From PALSA-505 sp963702235 (GTDB taxonomy: Bacteria > Actinomycetota > Actinomycetes > Streptosporangiales > Streptosporangiaceae): DNA of 64,000 nt. The stretch is taken from NCBI GenBank assembly GCA_963702235.1, contig CAVPBZ010000026.1, forward strand, positions 124,001 to 188,000, in the 5' to 3' direction. Numbering within the stretch: position 1 is the stretch's first letter; each line of letters starts with the position of its first letter. The notes beneath the pieces are model-generated. The model was not told the origin of the DNA. It saw only the letters and a list, made by a program, of their open reading frames with translations, and searched no databases. A program made the position numbers and the translations under genes. Below, in pieces: positions 51,608 to 60,175 of the stretch.

Positions 51608-52633
51608 ATGGCCAGGAAGCAACCGGACCATCCCACTGCGGGCCGCCTGCTCAGGTATCTCGCCATTCCCGCAGGCTGCGGCGCCCTGGCGCTGACGCTG
51701 GCGGCCGCCGCCCCCGCGGCCGCCGCCCCCGCGGGCGGGGCCCTGACCCAGGTCGCCACCATCCCCGTCGGCCAGAATCCGACAGGCGTCGCGGTAGACC
51801 CGGCGACCAACACCGTCTACGTCACCTGCACCGGGCCCTCGCCCGACCTCTACGCGATCAACGGGGCGACTAATACCGTCGCGGCGACCATCCCGGTGGG
51901 CAGCAACCCCCGGGCCGTCGCCGTCAACCAGGCCACGGACACCGTCTACACCGCCAGCCAGACGGCGGGCACGATCTCGGTGATCGACGGGGCGACCAAT
52001 ATCGTCACCGCCACCATCCCGGTGGCAGGCGCCTACCTGGTGGCGGCGGACGCGTCCGGCAACACCGTGTACGCCGCCGGCTCCGGCGGCCTGTCGATCA
52101 TCGACGGCGCGACCAATACGGTCACCGCCACGGCCAGCCTCCCCTCCGGCGTGGTTGCCATCGCGGTCAACCCGGCGTCGAACAAGCTTTACGTCGCCTT
52201 CTCTGACGAGGTAGAGGTACTCCAGGGCAGCAACGGCAAGCTGCTCACGACGGTTAGCTTCCCCTATGAAGTGCGGAACGTCATCGCGGACCCCTCCGAC
52301 AACGTGATCTACGTCGCCTGGGGACGCTACGACTACCACGTCCTGGAGGGGATCAGCGGCAAGACCAGCGCGCGCGTAGGCCGTATCCGGCTCAGGGACG
52401 CGACGGGGTGGCAAGGGGGCAGTCCGGTCGGCCTGGCCGTTGACCAGTCCACCCACCGGGTCTTCGTGACCGACCGCTATTACCTGATCCAGGTCAACGG
52501 GAAGACCTTCCGCGGGCCGGTCACCGTCACCGTCAATGCCGTCCCGGTGGCGGCCGACCCGACGACGAGCATGGTCTACGTGGCCAGGTATGGCTCCCCT
52601 AACGTTTACGCCTACCACACCACCGTCGGCTAA
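51608..52633 (+). CDS. secreted YncE-like beta-propeller protein
   Basis: 341 residues. Signal peptide with Ala-rich end (LALTLAAAAPAAAAPAGG). Seven repeats of the YncE/surface-antigen blade: TIPVGQNPTGVAVDPATNTV, IPVGSNPRAVAVNQATDTV, SVIDGATNIVTATI, SIIDGATNTVTAT. This family binds ligands or partners rather than catalysing. Upstream from 51470 is a lower-GC stretch (AAATAAGTCATGAAATCGTA) likely holding the promoter. Confidence 0.85.
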   Translation: MARKQPDHPTAGRLLRYLAIPAGCGALALTLAAAAPAAAAPAGGALTQVATIPVGQNPTGVAVDPATNTVYVTCTGPSPDLYAINGATNTVAATIPVGSNPRAVAVNQATDTVYTASQTAGTISVIDGATNIVTATIPVAGAYLVAADASGNTVYAAGSGGLSIIDGATNTVTATASLPSGVVAIAVNPASNKLYVAFSDEVEVLQGSNGKLLTTVSFPYEVRNVIADPSDNVIYVAWGRYDYHVLEGISGKTSARVGRIRLRDATGWQGGSPVGLAVDQSTHRVFVTDRYYLIQVNGKTFRGPVTVTVNAVPVAADPTTSMVYVARYGSPNVYAYHTTVG

Positions 52634-53021
52634 CTGATCCGCTCCGTGCCGCCAGCAGACGACTGGCGCCGTGAGCGGGGCTGGGCAGCGCGACTCCCTG
52701 AGCGGTCTCCAGCGACGACCTGACGGTGAGGTGCAGGCTGCCCCAGTTCGCGGCCGCCCGGGCACGGCGGGCCCCGGTGTCGCGCCCGGCCCCGTTGCCA
52801 CGGGCGCGGCGTGCAGCGACTGCCCGGCGCCGGGTCGATGGCGGCGGCCGGCTTCCACCCCGGGCCGCCGTGAACCGAAATCGAGGCCCGGTTCGTTGAC
52901 AGGGCAGCGGGCGACGCGAACGGCTGGCCGGCCGCCGCCGCGCCGCTGGCGGCAGTACCGCCAGAAGGAGCGCCGGTATAGTGCCTGCCGTTACCCGCCG
53001 TAGTGCGTCGCCGGTCATCAA
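52599..53021 (-). CDS. possible degenerate secreted-protein gene
   Basis: Covers most of the 500-base gap before 53132. AGGAGGT seven bases before a TTG-ATG pair is a very strong ribosome-binding site, and the first residues (LRRVTAGTIPALLLAVLPPA) read as a signal peptide. After that the frame becomes Arg-rich, while protein-like sequence (FASPAALSTNRASISVHGGP) appears in the neighbouring frame. It may be a frameshifted small secreted protein; no family recognised. The end overlaps the propeller gene by 35 bases. Confidence 0.3.
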   Translation of the reverse strand: MMTGDALRRVTAGTIPALLLAVLPPAARRRPASRSRRPLPCQRTGPRFRFTAARGGSRPPPSTRRRAVAARRARGNGAGRDTGARRARAAANWGSLHLTVRSSLETAQGVALPSPAHGASRLLAARSGSVSRRWCGRRKR

Positions 53022-53131
53022 CCCTGTTACCTCCTAACGGCTCCGAGGCAAGGCTAGGCACAAAGCACCAGGCAGTGGAACAATTACCATAACCGGGTTC
53101 CGGTCATTGACGTAAAGACGACAGGATCAGC

Positions 53132-54097
53132 ATGCTCGATGCGGTCGGCCTCTCCGACGAGCAGCAGGCTGTCTACCTGGCCCTGCTCGAAACTTCGCCG
53201 GCCACCGCTGCGCAGCTCCGCGACCGGGTGCCCGGTGCCCGGGTGCGCCCGGCGATCGCCGCGCTGGAGACGGCCGGGCTGATCTCCCGGCTCACCGGCC
53301 AGCCCGCCCGCTATCTGCCGGCCCCGCCGGACATGGCGCTCGAGGTACTGGTCCGGGCCCGGGAGCAGGAGCTGCAGCAGGTGCGGCTGGAGACGGCCAG
53401 GCTGGCCCAGCGGTTCCGGGCGCGCCGGGACTCGGCCAGGCCCGAAGAGGTGGTTGAGGTCGTGACGACCAGGGACGCCACGCTGCAGCGCTGGGAGCAG
53501 CTGCAGCGCAGCGCCCGCCGCGAGGTGCGGTCGTTCGACCGGCCGCCGTACGCGACCAGCGTGCTGGTCAACGAGGCAGAAAGGGACGGGCTGGCCGCCG
53601 GGGTAACGTTCCGCGCCGTGTACGCGAGAAAGGGCCTGGACATGCCGGGGCGGCTGGCCGCCATGCAGCAGCTGGTGCTGGCCGGCGAGCAGGCCAGGGT
53701 GACCGCCGACCTGCCCGTGAAGATGTTCCTGGCCGATGACTCGATTGGCCTGATCCCGCTGGAGCGGCCGGACCGGGCCGACAGCGCGGACAGCGCGCTG
53801 GTGATCCACTCGTCGTCGCTGCTGGACACGCTCAGCGCGCTGTTCGAGGCGATCTGGGCGTCCGCGGTGCCGATCCGGTTCAGCGACGATGAGCAGGCGG
53901 CCGCCCAGGAGGACGATGACCAGCGGCGGATGCTGCTCGGGCTGCTGGCCGTCGGGCTCACCGACGAGGCGATCGGCCGCCAGCTCGGCTGGCATCCGCG
54001 GACGGTACAGCGGCACGTGCGCCGCCTGATGAGTGAGCTGGGCGCGCAGACCCGGTTCCAGGCCGGCCTGCAGGCCGCGCGCCACGGCTGGCTCTGA
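53132..54097 (+). CDS. TrmB-like / LuxR-type transcriptional regulator
   Basis: 321 residues, paralogue of the regulator at 452-1432. TrmB-like helix LGLSDEQQAVYLALL region with ATAAQLRDRVPGARVRPAI, central FDRPPYATS, LDMPGRLAAMQQLVLAGEQ, and LuxR-type HTH LTDEAIGRQLGWHPRTVQRH. Unlike the other copy it has no obvious enzyme gene beside it. The upstream TTGACG at 53107 and AT-rich run (AACAATTACCATAA) suggest its promoter. Confidence 0.82.
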   Translation: MLDAVGLSDEQQAVYLALLETSPATAAQLRDRVPGARVRPAIAALETAGLISRLTGQPARYLPAPPDMALEVLVRAREQELQQVRLETARLAQRFRARRDSARPEEVVEVVTTRDATLQRWEQLQRSARREVRSFDRPPYATSVLVNEAERDGLAAGVTFRAVYARKGLDMPGRLAAMQQLVLAGEQARVTADLPVKMFLADDSIGLIPLERPDRADSADSALVIHSSSLLDTLSALFEAIWASAVPIRFSDDEQAAAQEDDDQRRMLLGLLAVGLTDEAIGRQLGWHPRTVQRHVRRLMSELGAQTRFQAGLQAARHGWL

Positions 54098-54175
54098 CTC
54101 CCCGCTCTCCCCGCGTGCCGCGCTCCGGGACTCGCGCCCCTGCCCGTGCGCCGCATCGCGGGTGATAATTGTCGG

Positions 54176-55027
54176 GTGAGCAGCGCCGATACCGGTCAGG
54201 TGAGCGAGTCGGTGCAGGGCGTGCCCGCGCCCGCGCTCCGGCCCTACATCGCCTGGTACTCCGGCTACCGGCAGGCCGGCCTTGCGCCCGGCCGGCACCG
54301 GGGGCTGCCGTCGCCGTACGTCACGATGATCATTACGCTGGAGGACCAGCTGGAGCTGGCGGTGCTCTCCGATCCGCGGCAGCCGCCCGCCCGGTACACC
54401 ACGCTGCTCGGCGGCCTGCACAGCACGCCGGTGATCATCACCCACCCGGGCAGGCAGTCGGGCATCCAGCTCGCGGTCAAGCCGCTCGGCGCGCGCCTGC
54501 TGTTCGGCCTGCCCGCCGGCGAGCTCGCCGGCGTCGATGCCGACGCCGCCCGCATCCTTGGCCCGGCGGCCCGCGAGCTGCACGAGCGGGTGCGCGAGGC
54601 GGCGACCTGGGAGCAGCGGTTCGCCGTGATCGACGACATGCTGCTGCGGCAGCTGCGAGACAGCCAGCCGGCCAGCCCGGAGGTGACCCAGGCCTGGCAT
54701 GCGCTGCTGGCCAGCGGCGGCAGCGCGCCCGTCGGCCAGCTCGCCGATGCGGCGGGCTGGAGCAGCCGGCGCCTCGGCGCCAGGTTCAGGACCGAGATCG
54801 GGCTGGCGCCGAAGGAGGCCGGGCGGGTGGTGCGCTTCGACCGCGCCCGCCGCCTGCTGCAGCGCCGGGTCGCGGCCGCAGGCCCGCCGGAGCTCGCCGC
54901 GCTCGCCGCCGTCTGCGGGTACTACGACCAGGCGCATCTCGCCCGCGAGTTCCGTGCGCTGGCCGGCTGCCCGCCCAGCCGCTGGGTCGCCGAGGAGTTC
55001 CGAAACGTCCAAGCCGCGGCGACGTGA
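54176..55027 (+). CDS. AraC-family transcriptional regulator
   Basis: 283 residues from a GTG. The N-terminal ligand-type region starts PALRPYIAWYSGYRQAG with HRGLPSPYVTMIITL, as in the AraC regulators with a DUF6597-like sensor. The C-terminal HTH pair: VGQLADAAGWSSRRLGARFR and LAALAAVCGYYDQAHLAREF with the final CPPSRW. The VOC gene starts 20 bases later; AraC-VOC pairs are common and usually co-regulated. Confidence 0.88.
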   Translation: MSSADTGQVSESVQGVPAPALRPYIAWYSGYRQAGLAPGRHRGLPSPYVTMIITLEDQLELAVLSDPRQPPARYTTLLGGLHSTPVIITHPGRQSGIQLAVKPLGARLLFGLPAGELAGVDADAARILGPAARELHERVREAATWEQRFAVIDDMLLRQLRDSQPASPEVTQAWHALLASGGSAPVGQLADAAGWSSRRLGARFRTEIGLAPKEAGRVVRFDRARRLLQRRVAAAGPPELAALAAVCGYYDQAHLAREFRALAGCPPSRWVAEEFRNVQAAAT

Positions 55028-55047
55028 GGGCTGCCAGACTCCTGGAC

Positions 55048-55458
55048 ATGGCAGACAACAACCCGCCACCTCAGGTGTGGCCCACGCTGCGGGCGCGCGA
55101 CGCCCGTGCCCTGATCCGGTTCCTCGCCGACGCGTTCGGCTTCGAGGAGACCGCCGTGTACGGCGATGGTGACATCGTCCATCACGCCCAGCTCTCGTGG
55201 CCGCCTGGCGGCGGCATCATGCTCGGCTCGGCCCGGCCGGCCGCCGAGGACTCCTGGCCGGTGCAGCCGGGCAGCTTCGGCTGCTACGTCGTCACCGACG
55301 ATCCCGACGGGCTGTTCGCCCGCGCCACGGCGGCAGGCGCCGAGGTCATCAGCGGGCTGCACGAGACCGACTACGGATCACGCGACTTCGCGGTCCGTGA
55401 CCCGGAGGGCAACCGCTGGTCGTTCGGCACCTACCGTGGCGAGCCGAGGAAGGGCTGA
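55048..55458 (+). CDS. VOC-family (glyoxalase/bleomycin resistance-like) protein
   Basis: 136 residues, one VOC module: WPTLRARDARALIRFLADAF, GGIMLGS, GCYVVTDDPDGLFARATAAG and the end FAVRDPEGNRWSFGTY, whose Glu is a typical metal or ligand residue. Resembles PhnB-like glyoxalases. Likely in one transcript with the AraC regulator. Confidence 0.87.
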   Translation: MADNNPPPQVWPTLRARDARALIRFLADAFGFEETAVYGDGDIVHHAQLSWPPGGGIMLGSARPAAEDSWPVQPGSFGCYVVTDDPDGLFARATAAGAEVISGLHETDYGSRDFAVRDPEGNRWSFGTYRGEPRKG

Positions 55459-55476
55459 GCCGCGGCGGGCAGCCCG

Positions 55477-55578
55477 GACTACCGGTTCGCGCCGGTCACG
55501 CCGGACCGGGCCGGCGACCTGGACGCGTTCTCCCGCGCTCACGGGACGTTCGGCTACTGCTCGTGCATGCGCTGGCGG
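55477..55578 (+). pseudogene. 5' fragment of a GNAT acetyltransferase-like gene
   Basis: In frame: DYRFAPVTPDRAGDLDAFSR, then HGTFGYCSCMRWR, the start of an actinobacterial GNAT-like subfamily with a conserved Cys-rich CxCMxWR motif. There is no start codon, and after about 35 codons the frame runs antisense into the pentapeptide protein gene. Confidence 0.45.
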
Positions 55579-55632
55579 CGACGTCCCCGCGCCACCGGGC
55601 CAGCGGCCGGTGATGCGGCGGATCCCGCCGCG

Positions 55633-56298
55633 CTAGTCGTCGTCCACGACGATGCCGAGGCTGTCGGCGAGCACCGGCGCGATGGCGGAGAGCTGGCCGC
55701 TGGTGATGATGGCGCCGCGCAGCGGACTGGGGCCGACGATGAGGCCGAGCTCGGAGCCGCGGAGATCCACCGTGTCCAGGCTCGCCCGGCTGAAGTCCAC
55801 CCCGGTCAGCCGGGAGCCGGCGAAGACCGTCCGGCGCAGTTTGGCACCGGCGAAGTCCACGTCGCGCAGCAGGCAGTCGGTGAACGTCACCCCGGTCAGC
55901 TCGGCGTCACGGAAGTTCACCGAGTCGAGCTTGCACCCGGCGAAGACCACCCGGTCCAGCCGCGCGCCGAACGCCTGCACGCCGGCCATCGAGCTGCCTA
56001 TCAGCGTGGTGTCTGACCACTGCGTCTCGGCGATGTCGGTCAGCGTCATCCCCAGGTCCTTCAGCCACGCGCCGGTGAACCTGGCCCGGCGCATCCGGCC
56101 GCCCTGGACCGATATCCCGGTGAACGCGCACTCGAGGAACCGCGCGCCGGCCGCGTCCGGATCGTCGAAGCCGGCCCGGTCAAAGTGCACCGTGTCGTAC
56201 TCCGCATGAACCTCGAGCCCGCCGCTGTGCGGCGTGAGGGCAGCGGCATAAGGCAGGTCGGCGAGTTCGCGCGGCCCGGGATCGGCGGCTCGGCTCAT
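55633..56298 (-). CDS. pentapeptide-repeat protein
   Basis: 221 residues with A(D/N)LxX-type pentapeptides through the middle: VVFAGCKLDSVNFRDAEL, VTFTDCLLRDVDFAGAKL, TVFAGSRLTGVDFSRASL. They predict a right-handed quadrilateral beta-helix. Roles in the family vary from gyrase protection to unknown; too short on features to choose. The C-terminal PLRGAIITSGQLSAIAPVLA caps the helix. Confidence 0.88.
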   Translation of the reverse strand: MSRAADPGPRELADLPYAAALTPHSGGLEVHAEYDTVHFDRAGFDDPDAAGARFLECAFTGISVQGGRMRRARFTGAWLKDLGMTLTDIAETQWSDTTLIGSSMAGVQAFGARLDRVVFAGCKLDSVNFRDAELTGVTFTDCLLRDVDFAGAKLRRTVFAGSRLTGVDFSRASLDTVDLRGSELGLIVGPSPLRGAIITSGQLSAIAPVLADSLGIVVDDD

Positions 56299-56461
56299 GG
56301 ATCGAGCTAACCAGTCTTCGCGCCGGGTTTCTCCCGGCGGCCTCGCCAGGCTCCGCCCGGTGCGGCCAGATATCTACGGAATGTTAACGAATGTTTCGAG
56401 TGAGACCCGGTGTGCTGGGCACGTGATGGTCCGACGAATGGCTGGGAAGGGCGGCACCTCA

Positions 56462-59242
56462 ATGAAGAAGTTCCTCACCTCCGGCGCGGCGATAGCGGCA
56501 GTCACCACCGGGATCGCACTCGCTGCATCCGCGGCGCCCGCGGGCGCGCAGACCCCGCCGACGACCGCGGCCGCGCGGTGCCCGTGGCTCAACACCCATC
56601 AGACGGTCGCCCAGCGGGTGGCCGAGGTGATGAGCCACATGACCCTGTCCGACGAGATCACCATGGTGGAGGGGCAGGGAACCAGCCAGCCCTACGTCTT
56701 CTACATGGCGGCCCAGCCGCAGCTGTGCATCCCGGCGATGGGCCTGGAGGACGGGCCGGTCGGGGTGGGCGACGGGCTCACCGGCGTGACCGAGCTTCCC
56801 TCCGCGGTGTCCCTCGCGGCCACCTTTGACCCCTCGCTAGCCCAGCACTACGGTGCGGTGGTGGGCGCCGAGGAAGCCGGCAAGGGAGCGAGCGCCGACC
56901 TGGGCCCGACCATCAACATCGACCGGGACCCGCGCTGGGGGCGGTCGTTCGAGACCTACACCGAGGATCCGTACCTCAACACCCAGCTCGCCGTCAGCGA
57001 CATCAACGGCGTGCAGAGCCAGCGCGTGCTCGACCAGGTCAAGCACTACGTCGTGTACAACCAGGAGACCAACCGCAATACCGCGCTGGACGACGTCATC
57101 ATCAGCCAGCGGACGCTGCACGAGATCTACCTGCGGGGCTTCCAGGCCGCGGTGCAGCAGGCCAAGGCGGCGTCGGTGATGTGCGCCTACTCGGTGATCA
57201 ACGGCCACTTCGCCTGCCAGGACCCGTACACGGAGAACACCGTGCTGCGGGACCAGTGGAACTTCCAGGGATTCGTCACCTCTGACTACGGGGCTATCCA
57301 CGACACCGCGGCGGCAGCGGACGGCACGGACATGGAGCAGCCGTTCAACTCCAACTTCGGCCAGCCGCTGCTGCAGGCGGTACGGGACGGCACGATCTCC
57401 CGGACCGTGGTGAACACCATGTGCGTCCGCATCCTGACCGAGATGTTCCGGTTCAACCTGCTGAGCAACCCGCGCACCGGCTCGACCGGGGCGGTCGTGA
57501 CTACGCCGGCCCACGTGGCCCTGTCCAACCAGGTGGCCGAGACCGGGACCACGCTGCTGAAGAACAGCGGCCCGGTGCTGCCGCTCCCGGCTGCGAACGC
57601 CGGGAACGTCGCCGTGATCGGCCCGGCGGCCTCGGCTTCGCCCGCCTACACCGGCGGCGGCAGCGCCTACGTGCTGCCGTCCGGCACGGTCAGCCCGCTG
57701 CAGGGCATCAAGGCGGCCGCGGGCACCGGCACAACGGTGAGCTACACCCAGGCCCTGCCGGTCGACACGGCGCTGCCGGCCATCCCGTCGAGCGACCTGT
57801 CGCCGGCGTACGCGCCCACCCCGTTCGGCGGCACCTACAAGGGCACGCTCACCGCGCCCGAGACGGGCACGTACGTGCTGGCCCTGACCAACCCGTGCGG
57901 CTGCTACACCCCGACCTACCTCAAGCTGGACGGCAAGACGCTGCTCGACGTCCCGAGCACCCCGCCGGTACACACCTACTCGGTCGCGGTGCAGCTGCAG
58001 GCCGGGCAGAGCTACCAGCTGCTGATCAGCGGCGACTCCTCCGGGCTGCTGTGGGGGACGCCGTCGCGCCTCGCCCCGGGCATCGCCAAGGCGGTGAACG
58101 TGGCCAAGTCCGCCTCGACCGCCGTGGTCGTGGTCAGCGACGACACCGAGACCGAGGCGGCCGACCGGCTCAGCCTCAACCTGCCGTCGGCCCAGGACGA
58201 GCTCATCTCGGCCGTCGCGGCAGCCAACCCGCACACCGTCGTGGTGATCAATGCGGGTGCTCCGGTGGCCATGCCGTGGCTGAACCAGGTCGCCGGGGTG
58301 GTGGACGCCTGGTACCCGGGCCAGACCAGCGGCAAGGCCCTGGCCAGCGTGCTCTTCGGCACCGTGGACCCGAGCGGTCACCTGCCGGTCACGTTCCCGG
58401 TCAGCCTGTCCCAGGTCCCGGCCGCGCCGAAGAACCGCTTCCCGGGCGTCAACGGCAAGGTGCACTACTCCGAGGGGCTCAACGTCGGCTACCGCTGGTA
58501 TGACGCCCAAGGCATACAGCCGTTGTTCCCGTTCGGATTCGGGCTTTCCTATACGACCTTCGCCTATAGCGGCCTGCACGTGACTCCGGCGAGGACCGAC
58601 GGGACGGGAACGGTGCAGGTGACGGCCACGGTCAAGAACACCGGCAGCCGGGCAGGCACCGACGTGGCCCAGCTGTACCTGGGTGACCCGGCCGCGGCCG
58701 GCGAGCCGCCCCGGCAGCTGGAGGGCTTCCAGCGGGTCACGCTCGGTCCCGGGCAGTCGGCCCAGGTGACGTTCACCGTGACGCCCAGTGACACCTCGTG
58801 GTGGGACCAGCAGGCCGGCGGCTGGAGCCAGACGGCGGGCAGCTACCAGGTGTACGTCGGCGACTCCTCGGCCACGGCCAACCTGCCGCTGCACGGGTCG
58901 TTCACCATGACCTCGACCCCGGCCGCCCGCCAGGCCGTCGTCACTGCCCCGGCCACGGTCGCGGCCGGGAAACCGGCCACGGTGCAGGTCAAGCTGACCG
59001 CCTCGGGCAACGAGACCCTGCACGGAGTCCGGTTCTCGCTGCAGGCGCCGCAGGGCTGGCAGGTGCACCCGGTCGGGCCCACGGTGTTCGGCACCGTCGC
59101 GCCGTCGGTGGCACCGATCGTGCGGTTCACCGTCCAGCCGCCGACCGGGGCGCCAGCGGCCGATTCGGTGCTCTACGCCACCGTGGATCTGGGCGGCCAG
59201 GCGGTGCGGCAGGCGGGGGCGACGGTGCGGGTGAGCGGCTAG
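56462..59242 (+). CDS. secreted glycoside hydrolase family 3 beta-glucosidase-like enzyme
   Basis: 926 residues. Signal peptide (AAIAAVTTGIALAASAAPAGA). The TIM-barrel holds ADLGPTINIDRDPRWGRSFE, KHYVVYNQET and the nucleophile Asp in FVTSDYGAIHD (usually SDWGA). A PA14-like insert (about 455-560) carries CGCYTPTYLKLDG. The second domain has the acid/base Glu in DDTETEAADR, followed by a fibronectin-III-like domain (PFGFGLSYTTF) and a C-terminal NEW3-like domain. The large architecture fits extracellular beta-glucosidase or xylosidase. AAGGG precedes the ATG. Confidence 0.9.
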   Translation: MKKFLTSGAAIAAVTTGIALAASAAPAGAQTPPTTAAARCPWLNTHQTVAQRVAEVMSHMTLSDEITMVEGQGTSQPYVFYMAAQPQLCIPAMGLEDGPVGVGDGLTGVTELPSAVSLAATFDPSLAQHYGAVVGAEEAGKGASADLGPTINIDRDPRWGRSFETYTEDPYLNTQLAVSDINGVQSQRVLDQVKHYVVYNQETNRNTALDDVIISQRTLHEIYLRGFQAAVQQAKAASVMCAYSVINGHFACQDPYTENTVLRDQWNFQGFVTSDYGAIHDTAAAADGTDMEQPFNSNFGQPLLQAVRDGTISRTVVNTMCVRILTEMFRFNLLSNPRTGSTGAVVTTPAHVALSNQVAETGTTLLKNSGPVLPLPAANAGNVAVIGPAASASPAYTGGGSAYVLPSGTVSPLQGIKAAAGTGTTVSYTQALPVDTALPAIPSSDLSPAYAPTPFGGTYKGTLTAPETGTYVLALTNPCGCYTPTYLKLDGKTLLDVPSTPPVHTYSVAVQLQAGQSYQLLISGDSSGLLWGTPSRLAPGIAKAVNVAKSASTAVVVVSDDTETEAADRLSLNLPSAQDELISAVAAANPHTVVVINAGAPVAMPWLNQVAGVVDAWYPGQTSGKALASVLFGTVDPSGHLPVTFPVSLSQVPAAPKNRFPGVNGKVHYSEGLNVGYRWYDAQGIQPLFPFGFGLSYTTFAYSGLHVTPARTDGTGTVQVTATVKNTGSRAGTDVAQLYLGDPAAAGEPPRQLEGFQRVTLGPGQSAQVTFTVTPSDTSWWDQQAGGWSQTAGSYQVYVGDSSATANLPLHGSFTMTSTPAARQAVVTAPATVAAGKPATVQVKLTASGNETLHGVRFSLQAPQGWQVHPVGPTVFGTVAPSVAPIVRFTVQPPTGAPAADSVLYATVDLGGQAVRQAGATVRVSG

Positions 59243-59385
59243 CCGGCGCGGGCTCTTAGTCCTGGCCGGCGGTCCTAAGACCAACGCCGGCCCATAGATA
59301 AGGCATCTGCCCGATGCCGCCGGCCGGGACTTACGGCGAACCTCTAGGTGTGGGCGCAAAGCGGGCCCGCACCGAGGAGGAAGTC

Positions 59386-59523
59386 ATGTTCCCGTACATG
59401 TCCCAGACCCTGGCCGCAGAACACGTCAAGGATCTGCGCAGGCAAGCGGCGGCCGTGCGGCGTGCCAGGCTGGCACGCCGCGCCCGCCGCGGCCGCACCG
59501 CCGTGCCACCGCCCGGGATCTAA
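59386..59523 (+). CDS. 45-residue small basic protein upstream of the WhiB7-like gene
   Basis: GAGGAGG five bases before the ATG at 59386 is the best ribosome-binding site in this region. The peptide is a basic helix (AAEHVKDLRRQAAAVRRARL) with an Arg-rich tail. It ends 12 bases before the WhiB7-like start. It may be a small protein of its own or a leader ORF of the kind that controls whiB7 by ribosome stalling (inference). Confidence 0.6.
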   Translation: MFPYMSQTLAAEHVKDLRRQAAAVRRARLARRARRGRTAVPPPGI

Positions 59524-59535
59524 GGGCGGCGCGGC

Positions 59536-59838
59536 ATGGTCATGTTGCATACCCGGGCCGAGGTGTCCCGGGACACGGAGTTCCCCTGCCTGGCTGACCC
59601 GGACCTGTTCTTCGCCGAGTCACCGGCGGATCTCGCCCGGGCGAAGGAACTGTGCCGCGGCTGCCCGGCGATCGCGGCCTGCCTGGCCGGCGCGCTCGAG
59701 CGCGGTGAGCCCTGGGGCGTGTGGGGCGGCGAGCTGGTGCTGCAGGGCGCCGTGGTCGCGAGCAAGCGGGGGCGGGGGCGGCCGCGCGGATCCACCGGCC
59801 GTCATTCTCAGCGTGCCATCACCGGTTCGAGGGCTTAG
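59536..59838 (+). CDS. whiB7: WhiB-family iron-sulfur regulator, WhiB7-like
   Basis: 100 residues. The four cluster cysteines are in FPCLADPD and LCRGCPAIAAC; EPWGVWGGE is the WhiB signature contacting the sigma factor; the C-terminal RGRGRPRG is an AT-hook, which marks the WhiB7 subgroup that activates intrinsic antibiotic-resistance genes with SigA. ATG at 59536 or 59542. Confidence 0.85.
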   Translation: MVMLHTRAEVSRDTEFPCLADPDLFFAESPADLARAKELCRGCPAIAACLAGALERGEPWGVWGGELVLQGAVVASKRGRGRPRGSTGRHSQRAITGSRA

Positions 59839-59847
59839 GAGGCAGCC

Positions 59848-60114
59848 ATGCGGACTCAGATACTGCGTTACGCGACCGTCCTGCGGCGGGCCGCGGCCGC
59901 GCTGCTGCGCGCGGTCCGCCGGGCCGGCTCGGCGGTCGCCGAGCTCGACCGCCTCAACAGGCGACTCACCGCCGCTCACCTGTCGCTCGACGCCTACCTG
60001 CCGCATCCGGACACCGCGCCGGATGCGTACAGCGAGTTCCTGACCCGCACCGGGGGATCGCTGCGGCACGAGCCGTCGGCGCGGGCCCGCCTGGCCGGCC
60101 GCGCGGTCAGCTGA
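59848..60114 (+). CDS. small helical hypothetical protein
   Basis: 88 residues starting nine bases after the WhiB7-like gene, with AGGAGG upstream. Mostly amphipathic helix (LRRAAAALLRAVRRAGSAVA, ELDRLNRRLTAAHLSLDAYL). No family recognised. Its close spacing puts it in the WhiB7 transcript, and the AAA-type regulator begins one base after its stop. Confidence 0.65.
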   Translation: MRTQILRYATVLRRAAAALLRAVRRAGSAVAELDRLNRRLTAAHLSLDAYLPHPDTAPDAYSEFLTRTGGSLRHEPSARARLAGRAVS

Positions 60115-60115
60115 C

Positions 60116-60175
60116 GTGACCGCGGCTGACGTGACCGCGGCTGACGTGACCGCGGCTGACGTGACCGCGGCTGAC
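60116..60175 (+). repeat. tandem 15-bp repeat containing candidate start codons
   Basis: GTGACCGCGGCTGAC repeated four times (fifth copy decays to GTAACC). Each carries an in-frame GTG, adding VTAAD units. There is no ribosome-binding site inside the repeat. Confidence 0.92.

Noticed and set aside
59260..59340. DevR-like box (GGGACTTACGG) upstream of the small basic protein
   Set aside because: Only one half-site fits and no partner repeat is at the right distance.
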